From NCBI RefSeq assembly GCF_016632335.1, contig NZ_JAEPBG010000007.1:62001-126000 (forward strand): 64,000 nt of DNA, read 5' to 3'. The notes under the pieces were generated by a model. That model did not search any database, had not been told where the DNA came from, and saw only the letters and a program-made list of their open reading frames with translations. Each line of letters starts with the position of its first letter. Position 1 is the stretch's first letter. Below, in pieces: positions 28,624-37,051 of this stretch. Source of the DNA: Noviherbaspirillum pedocola (GTDB taxonomy: Bacteria; Pseudomonadota; Gammaproteobacteria; Burkholderiales; Burkholderiaceae_D). A program made the position numbers and the translations under genes.

Positions 28624-29910
28624 TTATTCCAGCGGCAACGCGGGTGCGATCGGCGGTATCGGCCAGTCGCGCGGCTTGCCGGTTTCGGAAACCGGGAGCG
28701 ACTCGCCGAAAGAATAGGCCTTGGGCAGCGCCGGCGCCGGCAGGCGGGTGCGTATCCAGGCGGCGAGCGCCGCGGCCAGGGCTGTCGTGTCGCAGGCGGC
28801 ATCGCGCGGGACGATGAAGGCTTTCAGGCGCGAACCTTCCTCGGGACGCATCAATCGCACCGCGGCATCACGCACCTGCGGATGGCGCAGCAGGACTTCC
28901 CTCACCCGCTCGGGAAAGACATTGATGCCGCCGACCTGCACGGCCTCATCGATGCGCCCGGCCGGCAGGAATTCGCGTTCGCCGCGCCAGTCGATGCGGT
29001 CGCGCAGGACATGGGCAAGCGCACTGCCGTCCTGCAGCAACCGCGTCAGGCTTTCGCCATCGTCTCCGCGGCTCCAGTGCGGAAACAGGCGATACGCGGC
29101 GCCATGCCGATCGCGCCAGCCGATTCCCGCGGTTTCCGAACTGCCGTAGATCTCCACCAGCCGGACCATGCCTGCGTCAAGAATGCCCTGCGCCAGATCG
29201 TCCGGACACGGCGCGGTGGAAGTGACGCCGACCACGTCCGCGTCGAGATGCGCGCCGGAGCGCAGCATGCTGCGCCACCAGTCGGGAAAGCCGATCACTA
29301 CATCGCCGTCGCGGGCTTGCCGCATCAACCCGCCCGCGCCGCCGCCACGCAGGTCCAGCACCGGCAGCGGTGCACCGCCCTGCTGCTGCGCCAGCGCCTG
29401 CGGCAGCAGGATGGTGAACAGGAAACCGTAGATGTGATGCGCAGGCACTGCCGACAGAACGCGCTGACGGCCGGGAAACAGCATGGCCAGCGCCTGCGCT
29501 TCCTGCCACAGCGTCCACAGTGCGTGGCTGCAGCGCTTCGGTTCACCGGTGCTGCCGGAAGTGCGGAAGGTAAGCTGCGCACTGTACTGCTCAAGCGCAT
29601 GCCTGGCGATCTCAATCCAGTCTCCGATCGTCGGCTTGACCAAAAGATAGTCTTCGATGCCGCTCTCATGCATGTGCGTGCACTCGGACATCGCACCAGC
29701 CAGCGTCATCATTTCCAGCGAATCCGCATCGAGATCGTTGATCAGGTTGCAGTCAAGCGGCAACAGACCGGAGAACGGCAATGCCGTCCCGGGACGCTGC
29801 GCCGCCAGTTCGGCACGCACCAGGTCGGACACCAGGCGGTGCACAGAGGCGTCGTCCCGCCACCAGGCGCAGGATTGCTGCGAGTTGCGGGCAACGGGCG
29901 ACACGTCCAT
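28624..29910 (-). CDS. pcl: Hydroxycinnamoyl ligase of the PYP operon with N-terminal acyl-carrier-like domain
   Basis: AMP-forming ligase of 428 residues expected to activate p-coumarate for the PYP chromophore. Adenylation motifs are TFRTSGSTGEP (about 114-124), YGSSETAGIGW, GRIDEAVQVGG and the C-terminal catalytic-Lys region SETGKPRDW. The adenylating part is short, because the usual N-terminal 100-150 residues are absent. In their place residues about 21-107 resemble an acyl carrier protein: NDLDADSLEMMTLAGAMSE with Ser64 where phosphopantetheine would attach, and TIGDWIEIARHAL as the last helix. The start lies three bases after the PYP stop, so the two genes are one operon. The link to the chromophore is from position and family. 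Confidence 0.85.
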   Translation of the reverse strand: MDVSPVARNSQQSCAWWRDDASVHRLVSDLVRAELAAQRPGTALPFSGLLPLDCNLINDLDADSLEMMTLAGAMSECTHMHESGIEDYLLVKPTIGDWIEIARHALEQYSAQLTFRTSGSTGEPKRCSHALWTLWQEAQALAMLFPGRQRVLSAVPAHHIYGFLFTILLPQALAQQQGGAPLPVLDLRGGGAGGLMRQARDGDVVIGFPDWWRSMLRSGAHLDADVVGVTSTAPCPDDLAQGILDAGMVRLVEIYGSSETAGIGWRDRHGAAYRLFPHWSRGDDGESLTRLLQDGSALAHVLRDRIDWRGEREFLPAGRIDEAVQVGGINVFPERVREVLLRHPQVRDAAVRLMRPEEGSRLKAFIVPRDAACDTTALAAALAAWIRTRLPAPALPKAYSFGESLPVSETGKPRDWPIPPIAPALPLE

Positions 29911-29913
29911 CGC

Positions 29914-30300
29914 TCAGATCCGCTTGACGAAAATCCAGAAGGTATCGCCAGACAGGGCCTTCTTCATGTGCACCTTCACTTTGGTCGGCTTCATTTGATA
30001 GTCGAACACATATTCGAACAGGGAATTCAGGTCGTTCGCGCGGACGCCGGCGTCGAACACACCCTTGAACGCGGGCTTGGAAGTGCATGGCGCGACATCG
30101 CGGAAGAAATTCTTGCCTATGACGCTTTTCGGGTCGCGACCGGTGATCGCACCCTCGGCAGCATTGTATTTCAGCACAGTACCATTCTTGTCCAGTTCCA
30201 CCGCGCCGAATGCGAGCTTGTCGATGTCGCCGGTTTTCATCTTTGCCAGCACATTGTCGATATCTGCCTTACCGAAAGCGATCAGATCCATCGTATTCAT
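29914..30300 (-). CDS. pyp: Photoactive yellow protein
   Basis: Blue-light receptor with a PAS fold that carries p-coumaric acid on a Cys. The 128-residue protein is very close to Halorhodospira halophila PYP, with blocks such as YNAAEG, ITGRDPK, VIGKNFF, DVAPCT, FDYQM and [10 protein letters not shown]. With an offset of three, all key residues are kept: Tyr45, Glu49, Thr53, Arg55, the chromophore Cys72, Tyr101 and Met103 (Tyr42, Glu46, Thr50, Arg52, Cys69, Tyr98 and Met100 in the reference protein). AGGGG lies before the ATG. The ligase gene follows at once. No tyrosine ammonia lyase is in the window, so the p-coumarate source is elsewhere or from outside. Confidence 0.97.
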   Translation of the reverse strand: MNTMDLIAFGKADIDNVLAKMKTGDIDKLAFGAVELDKNGTVLKYNAAEGAITGRDPKSVIGKNFFRDVAPCTSKPAFKGVFDAGVRANDLNSLFEYVFDYQMKPTKVKVHMKKALSGDTFWIFVKRI

Positions 30301-30390
30301 TCTTACCCCTTGAAAGTTGTTTTGAATGCCAGAGGCTGACACGCGCGTCGGCTTACCGGCTCGGCTCAAGTATTTCTCTAGAGCAATCAA

Positions 30391-30420
30391 ATCATACCAT
30401 CGGTTTGTCCAGGACACCAA
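30391..30420 (-). promoter_or_regulatory. pyp: Possible sigma-70 promoter of the PYP operon
   Basis: On the minus strand TTGGTG (30415-30420) and TATGAT (30391-30396) are 18 bases apart, about 90 bases upstream of the PYP start, in an AT-rich stretch. The match is moderate and no operator is evident. Confidence 0.35.
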
Positions 30421-30654
30421 TATTTATTTCTTTGCAGAAATTTTTTATTGTCGGCCTATGAGCAACGGGATAACGTGAAAGTGCGACCGTCTAACGCGAT
30501 GCATAAAAGCTGCTTGCAGCGCTGTTGTTATGGACAACGGAGAAACGGGTAGAGGGATGGCCGCCTTGGATGCATGTTTCAGGCGTGATCGGAAGAGGCA
30601 TCGGTGCAGGCAGGGTTGGCGGCTATGCGCCTGCAACGCGATGCAAAGCGGACG

Positions 30655-30849
30655 TTAAAGAGAAGGTTCTATGGTTTCGACATCGAGCACCACGAAGCGC
30701 TTGTCCGTGGCCCAATGCTCGATTTCGCAATACTTGACGCCGACCTCGGCAACGCATTCCTGGAATTCGGTTGCTTCGCTGGGATCACGAAATTGGTAAA
30801 TCACATCACCGGCTTGTACTTCGGTGGCAGATACGCGATTGGTATGCAT
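30655..30849 (-). CDS. Small unknown protein, 64 residues
   Basis: Soluble 64-residue protein (MHTNRVSATEVQAGDVIYQF at the start) with GAGGA well placed before the ATG. It has no signal peptide or membrane helix and no domain I recognise. It lies alone, about 350 bases upstream of the PYP gene on the same strand. Composition is like a real protein, with two Cys residues. Confidence 0.6.
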   Translation of the reverse strand: MHTNRVSATEVQAGDVIYQFRDPSEATEFQECVAEVGVKYCEIEHWATDKRFVVLDVETIEPSL

Positions 30850-31285
30850 ACGGAATCCTCGCTATCGATAGCTTGCGGTATTGGACGCTTGGGGAAGTAC
30901 ATCAAAACACATCCCAGCGGAACGGGATTGCGGCGCATCAGCAATCCATCGAGGCCAGACCGTCTGCGCAGTCCTTGATGCCGTAGTCCCGTGGAAGCCA
31001 GGAAGTTAGCATTGTGCCAATATAGCTTGATGAGGAAGCGAGCACAAGACCGTCGAATAAAGCTGCTCGGATTGCTTCCGCATCAGGCACTTAGTTAAGC
31101 TGAGCTTTGCGCAAGTTCCCGCATCCTGCTGCTATTTTCAAGTTATTGCCTATAGACACGCCTATTCCGTTCCATTAAACAATTTGTTCGCGCTTCTACC
31201 GCATGCTGCTTGCGAAGTTTGCAGAGATGCCAGACGGCAAGGCTTCGCATGGACCGGTGGCGCGATGTGCAGTACAATCCGCCGC

Positions 31286-31390
31286 GTCATTGGGGAGTAG
31301 CCGCCCTTCACCACCGAAGGGGCTTGCGTCAACACACTTGGCCGTTCGGCCATGGCGCCAGCGGTTCCAGAACTTGGCAAGACCTTTGAC
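31286..31390 (+). ncRNA. yybP-ykoY-class Mn2+ riboswitch
   Basis: Leader RNA element that binds Mn2+. The conserved first loop GGGGAGTAGCC is at 31292-31302 and the second conserved part GGCAAGACCTTT at 31376-31387, with GTCAACACACT between them, all as in the E. coli mntP/alx and Lactococcus yybP-ykoY leaders. The outer bases GTCA (31287-31290) and TGAC (31387-31390) can close the basal stem. It lies 190 bases before a CaCA-family exchanger, a usual target of this class. Limits are approximate. Confidence 0.85.
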
Positions 31391-31426
31391 CATATGCCTG
31401 CATTTGGCCGGACGGGCATATGGTCA
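31387..31426 (+). promoter_or_regulatory. 12-bp inverted repeat, probable riboswitch expression platform
   Basis: TGACCATATGCC (31387-31398) is the exact reverse complement of 31415-31426. The left arm overlaps the last bases of the riboswitch basal stem, so forming this hairpin would compete with the ligand-bound fold. There is no strong T run after it, so control may be by another means than simple termination. Confidence 0.6.
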
Positions 31427-31580
31427 TTGGTGAGTTCCGGCCAGGAACTGAATGCATGAAATACCTCCGCCCTCCGTACAAACACGCCTCACGCCCCCCC
31501 TTCTCCGTTGATTTCGACCCGGTCGCCGCAGGGCCGGCATTGTGGCTACCGACGTCGTCGGCTGTTTGCAAGGACCGGCC

Positions 31581-32579
31581 ATGATGCTGACCGTCGTGCT
31601 GCTGCTTGTCTCCGCGCTGGTGATCTATCTGTCCTGCGAATATTTCGTCAACGGCATTGAGTGGGTCGGCCATCGTTTCGGCATGACCCAGAACGCGGTC
31701 GGCACGGTGCTTGCCGCTTTCGGCACGGCGCTGCCGGAAAGCGTTGTCACCTTTGTCGCGGTGGCTTTCGGTAATGCACCGGATTCCAAGCAGATCGGGG
31801 TGGGCGCGGCCCTTGGCGGACCGCTGGTATTGGCCACTGTCGCCTATGCCGTGGTCGGCATCACTTTCCTGCTGTCGAAGAACCGCTTCCCCTGGCCCAC
31901 GGTCATGCGTTCCGTGGAAGGCATGCTGGCCCGAGACCAGAAATGGTTCATGGCGGTCTTCGTGTTCAAGATCGCCCTTGGCCTCGTCGTCTTTGCGTAC
32001 AAGCCGTGGCTGGGCATTCCCTTTCTGATCGCATATGGCTTGTACGTGCGCAGCTCGATGACGCAGGAGGGAGAGTGTGCAGTCGCCGAAGATCTTGAGC
32101 CTTTGAAGTTGCGCCCTCGTGATGCCGAGCCGTCCACTGCCTGGGCGCTGCTGCAGACCGGCGCGGCGCTGATAGTGATCTTTTTCGCGTCTCAGCTTTT
32201 CGTGCATCAGCTCGAGGCCATTGGTCCCTGGCTGGGCATTCCACCGCAGCTGGTTGCTTTGTTGCTGAGTCCGGTGGCCACCGAGTTGCCGGAAACCTTG
32301 AATGCGGTGATCTGGGTCAGGCAGCAAAAGCCCGATCTGGCGCTGGCCAACATCAGTGGCGCAATGATGATCCAGGCCACGATACCGAGCGCTCTGGGCA
32401 TATTCTTCACGCCCTGGCTGCTGGATAAGTCGCTGGTCTGGGCCGGCGTGGTGACGATGATGTCCATCGCCGGCATCTACTTCGCATTGCGCAGCAAGCG
32501 GCTTTCGGCGCGCGGCTTCGCATCGTTTGGCCTGCTTTACGGCGTGTTCGCGCTTGGACTGCTGATTACCACACGCTGA
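31581..32579 (+). CDS. CaCA-family cation antiporter (putative Mn2+ or Ca2+ exporter)
   Basis: Inner-membrane cation/proton or cation/sodium exchanger of 332 residues with about ten helices. The two alpha-repeat motifs of the CaCA superfamily are present: GTALPESVVTF in the first half and SPVATELPETLNAV in the second, each with the acidic residue that binds the ion. AAGGA lies before the ATG. The Mn2+ riboswitch upstream suggests that it is switched on by Mn2+ and exports it; the sequence alone would also fit calcium. Confidence 0.88.
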   Translation: MMLTVVLLLVSALVIYLSCEYFVNGIEWVGHRFGMTQNAVGTVLAAFGTALPESVVTFVAVAFGNAPDSKQIGVGAALGGPLVLATVAYAVVGITFLLSKNRFPWPTVMRSVEGMLARDQKWFMAVFVFKIALGLVVFAYKPWLGIPFLIAYGLYVRSSMTQEGECAVAEDLEPLKLRPRDAEPSTAWALLQTGAALIVIFFASQLFVHQLEAIGPWLGIPPQLVALLLSPVATELPETLNAVIWVRQQKPDLALANISGAMMIQATIPSALGIFFTPWLLDKSLVWAGVVTMMSIAGIYFALRSKRLSARGFASFGLLYGVFALGLLITTR

Positions 32580-32594
32580 ACGTTTCCATCAGTT

Positions 32595-34766
32595 TCAGCT
32601 GACTAGCGTGTCGAGCGCCTTCTGCTGCTCGAGCAGAGCGAAGAAGGCCTCGGGCGATACCGGTCGGCTGAAAAGGAAACCCTGGAACTCATCGCAGTCG
32701 CATTGTTTCAGGAAATCGACCTGTTCCACGGTTTCCACGCCTTCCGCCACGACGCGCAAATCCATCACCTTGCTCATCGCGACGATGGCATGCGTGAGTG
32801 CATTCGCATGCGTATCGCCCGGCATGTCGCGAATGAAGGAGCGGTCGATCTTGATCGCATCCACCGGCAATTGCTTCAGCATGGACAGCGAAGAATAGCC
32901 GGTGCCGAAATCATCCAGCGCGATGCGCATGCCCTGCTTGCGCATCGCCTTCAGCAAGGCGATGGTTTGCTCCATATTTTCCATCGCAGCGCTTTCGGTC
33001 AGCTCGAACTCCAGGCGCGCGCAATCAATGCCGGTCCTGGCGATGACAGATACGACATCGTTGTAAAAGCTGCTGTCCGCCAATTGTCGGGCGGAGAGAT
33101 TTACCGAGACGTTCAGCTCACCGAAACCATGTCTGGCCCATTCGTTATGCTGCAAGCAAACGGTTTCGAGCACCCATCTGCCGATGGGAACGATCAGACC
33201 GCTGTCTTCAGCAACCGGGATGAAGTCACATGGTCCCAGATTGCCGAAGCCCGCAGGCTGCGCATTCCAGCGCAAGAGGGCTTCGGCGCCAATGATGCGG
33301 CCACTGGCTGCGCAAACCTTTGGCTGATAGGCCAGCGTGAATTCCTGCCGTTCCAGCGCCTGGCGCAAGCTCGACTCGAGCATGAAGCGACGCTCCATGT
33401 GCGACTGCAGTTCTTCGCAATACAGCTGGCAATTGTTCTTGCCATGGCGCTTGGCCTGGTACATCGCCATGTCGGCATTCTTCATCAGCGAGGTTTCATC
33501 TTCCCCATCGTCCGGGAAGATGCTGATGCCGATGCTTGCGGTGATGCGAAACTCCGCGCCGGCGATGCGATGCGGAAGCTGCAGCGCATCGAGCAGTTTC
33601 GCCGCCAGCGCTTCCAAGTGGCTTTTCTCGCGCAAGTCCTCCACGAGAATGACGAATTCATCGCCGCCCAGGCGGGCCGTGGTATCGCCCACGCGCACGC
33701 ATTCCTTCAAACGCGTCGCCACGCTCATGAGTAGCTCGTCGCCAGCGGCATGGCCAAGCGTGTCATTGATGTGCTTGAACTCGTCGAGGTCGATGAAGAG
33801 CAGGCCGAGCGCAGTCTTGCGCGCCGAAGCCTGCGCAATGGCAGCGCCGAGCAGGTGGCTGAACATCCTGCGGTTCGGCAGCGTGGTCAGATGGTCGTAG
33901 TAGGCGAAGTATTCCGTACGCTCGGCGCTGAGCTTGTGCTGCTGCACCTCGTCGGCGAGACGAATGTTCATCAGGCGCAGCTGCTCCGCGTTCGCCGCGA
34001 GACGCTCTTCCTTGTCACGAAAGCTCGCTTCCATCTTGTCGGCAAGGCGATTGATGCAACCGGCCAGTTCCGCCACCTCATCTTCGCTGGCGATATTCAC
34101 CCGGGCATGATGATTGCCTTGTATCAGCGCTTCGATTGCTCCCTGCAGGCGCTTGAGCGACGCAATGATGGAGCGGCTGATATGGCTGCTCAGCGCATAG
34201 GTGATAGCGAGGAACAGCGCCAGCAGCACGACGATGAACCGGATAAAGAGATGCACGCTCTCCATCAGCTCGTCATAGATGGCGGTGTATTCCAGTGCCA
34301 GGGCGCCGACGATTTCCGAATTCGAACGGGATTGATCGCGCCGCAACGGGATGACCACCAGCTTGTTCGACTCCTTCAGGCTGGGATTGTCTTCGACGAA
34401 TTTTCCGGGGCGTCCTTCGTTCATCGTCGTGGCAATCACGCCCGCACGATCGTAGGTGAATCTGGAACCGATTTCGTCGGCGTCGGAATCGGCGACGATG
34501 CGCATGCTGCGGTCGACGACGAAAACATCGCGCTTTTGCAGCGCGTGTACCTTCATGATGTGCTGCTGCAGTTCATCGACATGATCGAGCGGATCGACGA
34601 TGCCATTGTTGGCGATCATCTCGGCCACATGCTCGGCTTCCAGGACTGCGGCATCGGTAGCCATCCATGCATTGAGCAGAATGGTCGCAAGGCCGAATGC
34701 GCAGGCAAGGCCGGTGAAAGCCGCGAAGTTGATGATCAGCTTGTCCCGTATCGTTCTCTTGCCCAT
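32595..34766 (-). CDS. GGDEF/EAL protein with periplasmic sensor and HAMP domain
   Basis: Membrane c-di-GMP enzyme of 723 residues. It has helix 1 (about 10-32), a periplasmic sensor region to residue 165 (PVFVVDRSMRIVADSDADEI-like dCache-type sequence), helix 2 (about 170-192), HAMP, then a GGDEF domain (RLGGDEF) and an EAL domain with EALLRW, NLSARQLAD, LELTESAAME and DDFGTGYSSL. Both catalytic sets look intact, so synthesis and breakdown are both possible. Its end is 15 bases from the end of the convergent exchanger gene. Confidence 0.92.
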   Translation of the reverse strand: MGKRTIRDKLIINFAAFTGLACAFGLATILLNAWMATDAAVLEAEHVAEMIANNGIVDPLDHVDELQQHIMKVHALQKRDVFVVDRSMRIVADSDADEIGSRFTYDRAGVIATTMNEGRPGKFVEDNPSLKESNKLVVIPLRRDQSRSNSEIVGALALEYTAIYDELMESVHLFIRFIVVLLALFLAITYALSSHISRSIIASLKRLQGAIEALIQGNHHARVNIASEDEVAELAGCINRLADKMEASFRDKEERLAANAEQLRLMNIRLADEVQQHKLSAERTEYFAYYDHLTTLPNRRMFSHLLGAAIAQASARKTALGLLFIDLDEFKHINDTLGHAAGDELLMSVATRLKECVRVGDTTARLGGDEFVILVEDLREKSHLEALAAKLLDALQLPHRIAGAEFRITASIGISIFPDDGEDETSLMKNADMAMYQAKRHGKNNCQLYCEELQSHMERRFMLESSLRQALERQEFTLAYQPKVCAASGRIIGAEALLRWNAQPAGFGNLGPCDFIPVAEDSGLIVPIGRWVLETVCLQHNEWARHGFGELNVSVNLSARQLADSSFYNDVVSVIARTGIDCARLEFELTESAAMENMEQTIALLKAMRKQGMRIALDDFGTGYSSLSMLKQLPVDAIKIDRSFIRDMPGDTHANALTHAIVAMSKVMDLRVVAEGVETVEQVDFLKQCDCDEFQGFLFSRPVSPEAFFALLEQQKALDTLVS

Positions 34767-34880
34767 GTCGTTTCTACTCAGATGCCATTACGCATCGCTG
34801 CCAGTAATAGGCTTGGTATCGACAAATTGCAAAGATTCTTTAACGAGCAGGATTTACAAATCGTCAGCTTTCGCGAACTC

Positions 34881-36845
34881 TCAGGACAATCGGAACACCG
34901 CAATCGCATGCACGAGTTCATCAGCCTGTTCCCGCATCTTCGCCGAAGCCGATGCGGCCTCCTCAACCAGCACGGCGTTCTGTCGCGTGACGCCTTCCAT
35001 CTGCATGACCGCGTCGCTCACCTGGCCAATACCCTTGCCCTGCTCCGCCGACGCGGTCAGGATGCCGGCCATGATGCCGGTCACGCGATCCACGCTTTCC
35101 ACCATGTCTTGCATCGTCGTGCCTGCCTCGGTGGCAAGCTGCCTGCCGGCGTCGATTTGCGCATTGGAGGCGCGAATCAGCTCGCCGATTTCCCGGGCCG
35201 CCGTGGCGCTGCGTTGCGCCAGGCTGCGCACTTCCTGCGCCACCACCGAGAAGCCGCGACCAGCCTCGCCGGCGCGTGCGGCTTCGACCGCGGCGTTCAG
35301 CGCCAGGATATTGGTCTGGAAGGCGAAGCCGTCAATGATGCTGACGATTTCGCTGATGCGCCGGGAAGAGTCGGCGATGCTTTCCATGGTGCGCACGACT
35401 TTGCCAACCGCTTCGCCACCGCGCGTAGCCACGCTGGATGCCGACTGCGCCAGACCGTTCGCCTGCCTCGCGTTCTCGTCGTTGCGGCTGACCGTCGAGG
35501 TGAGCTGAGCCATGGCTGACGCGGTCATCTCGAGTGCGCGAGCTTGCTGCTCGGTACGCGTCGCGAGTTCCATGTTGCCGCCCGCGATCCGGGCCGATGC
35601 CGAGCCGATCTGCTCGCTGCCTGTCTTGATGCGGCTGACGACTTCACGCAGGTAGGCGGTGATCCCATCCATGGCCTTGAGCAGTCTGCCGACTTCGTCA
35701 TCGCTCGCGCTTGACAGCCGCACCGTCAGATCGCCATGCGCAAGACGCTCGGCTGCTGTCTGTGCCGCGGCGAGCGGTCTGCTGACCATTGCGCGAATGA
35801 GGAAAAACAGCATTGCCGCCAGGCCAGCCAGCGCAACCAGGGCCAAGCTCAGGTAGAGATTGCGGGTTTGGTGCGCTTCGCGCGTCAGTTCATCCACATG
35901 CGCGGCACCAACGACGAGCCAGTTCCATTCCTTGTACAGATCCAGGACTGCGATATCGTCGCGCTCCCTGCCATCCGGACCGGTAGAGGTGTAGCGCATC
36001 TCGCCCGACTTTTGCGCAAGCATTTCCCTGGCTGCTTCGGCTGCCTTGCCCTTGCTGGCTGCCAGCGCATTCGCGCCTTCCTCCGTTGGATGCACCAGGT
36101 AATTGCCCGCATCCTTGCCTTCCCTGGCATTGAGCACATAAAAGAAGCCGGTGTCACCGATGCGCAGCGCCTTGATCTTTTGCTTGAGGGCGTTCATGTC
36201 AGCCGAGATGTCTCCGCCGACATAGAGCGCGCCGATGACCGCGTTCGATGCGTCGCGCACCGGCGCGTATTCCGCGATATACGGTTTGCCAAACAGGCTG
36301 ATGATGCCGCGGTAGGTTTGGCCGGCCAGCAGCTTCGCATAGGCCGGGCTGCCATGGTCAAGAACCGTGCCGACCGCGCGCTCGCCGTTTTCCTTCTTGA
36401 CGGAAGTCGAAACCCGGATGAACTCATCGCCCTTCCTGACGAAGACTGTCGCGGTCACGCCGGTCATCGAGGTATAGCGGTCTGGAATGTCGTAATTCAG
36501 GTTGATGTCTTGCGGTCCGCTGCGCAGCATCGGCACCGTATGCTCCCCGACGCGCACGCTGCGCGAGGTATCCAGCGAGAAGCTCGCGGGATAGGAGGCG
36601 GCAAATACCTTGCCGAAGCGCTCCACGTTGCTCATTGCCGAGCGGTGGAACATGTCCATCATGTTGACGACGCTATGGGTTTCCTGCGTCAGTGTCGTTA
36701 CCGCGGATTTCTCCAGCATGCGCGAGTAAGCCGCTGTCTGCGCCAGCACGAAGCCGAGGAACACAAGGCTGGCTGCGACAAAAGTGCAAAGCGTGGTTTT
36801 CGCTCCGAGGCTCATGGCACGGAAACGCATGGAGGCGTTGAACAT
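34881..36845 (-). CDS. Methyl-accepting chemotaxis protein (Cache sensor)
   Basis: Chemoreceptor of 654 residues: first membrane helix about 15-37, periplasmic Cache-type sensor (about 40-325), second helix about 330-353, HAMP, and cytoplasmic signalling domain with the hairpin tip SIIDGFAFQTNILALNAAVE and EAARAGEAGRGFSVVAQEVR. There is no C-terminal pentapeptide for CheR binding (it ends VFRLS). The ATG at 36845 has GGAAG before it and gives a normal N-terminus; upstream in-frame sequence is basic and AT-rich. Ligand unknown. It follows the GGDEF/EAL gene region on the same strand, 114 bases upstream of that gene. Confidence 0.93.
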   Translation of the reverse strand: MFNASMRFRAMSLGAKTTLCTFVAASLVFLGFVLAQTAAYSRMLEKSAVTTLTQETHSVVNMMDMFHRSAMSNVERFGKVFAASYPASFSLDTSRSVRVGEHTVPMLRSGPQDINLNYDIPDRYTSMTGVTATVFVRKGDEFIRVSTSVKKENGERAVGTVLDHGSPAYAKLLAGQTYRGIISLFGKPYIAEYAPVRDASNAVIGALYVGGDISADMNALKQKIKALRIGDTGFFYVLNAREGKDAGNYLVHPTEEGANALAASKGKAAEAAREMLAQKSGEMRYTSTGPDGRERDDIAVLDLYKEWNWLVVGAAHVDELTREAHQTRNLYLSLALVALAGLAAMLFFLIRAMVSRPLAAAQTAAERLAHGDLTVRLSSASDDEVGRLLKAMDGITAYLREVVSRIKTGSEQIGSASARIAGGNMELATRTEQQARALEMTASAMAQLTSTVSRNDENARQANGLAQSASSVATRGGEAVGKVVRTMESIADSSRRISEIVSIIDGFAFQTNILALNAAVEAARAGEAGRGFSVVAQEVRSLAQRSATAAREIGELIRASNAQIDAGRQLATEAGTTMQDMVESVDRVTGIMAGILTASAEQGKGIGQVSDAVMQMEGVTRQNAVLVEEAASASAKMREQADELVHAIAVFRLS

Positions 36846-37051
36846 AGAAAGCTTCCGAGATGATGAATGGAAAGGAAAGCGAGAGCGGCTTGGCCATCTA
36901 CCGGGCATTTTGCGAAAAAACTTGCCCGAGATCAACACATTTGTGAGGACTTTCTGTTAGCGACGCGCAACAGTTAATATGCTGCAACATATTGATGGTG
37001 ATCGCTTGAAACAACGGAGGGGCGTGCTCTCGCCGGCACCATTTCCACGCT

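Noticed and set aside
28882-30339. 485-residue open frame on the + strand opposite the PYP operon
   Set aside because: It is antisense to both pyp and the ligase, which have clear family motifs; the frame spans the gap between them without any domain.
33750-35519. 589-residue open frame opposite the GGDEF/EAL and chemoreceptor genes
   Set aside because: It runs across the gap between two well-supported genes and has no domain; a shadow caused by GC-rich codon use.
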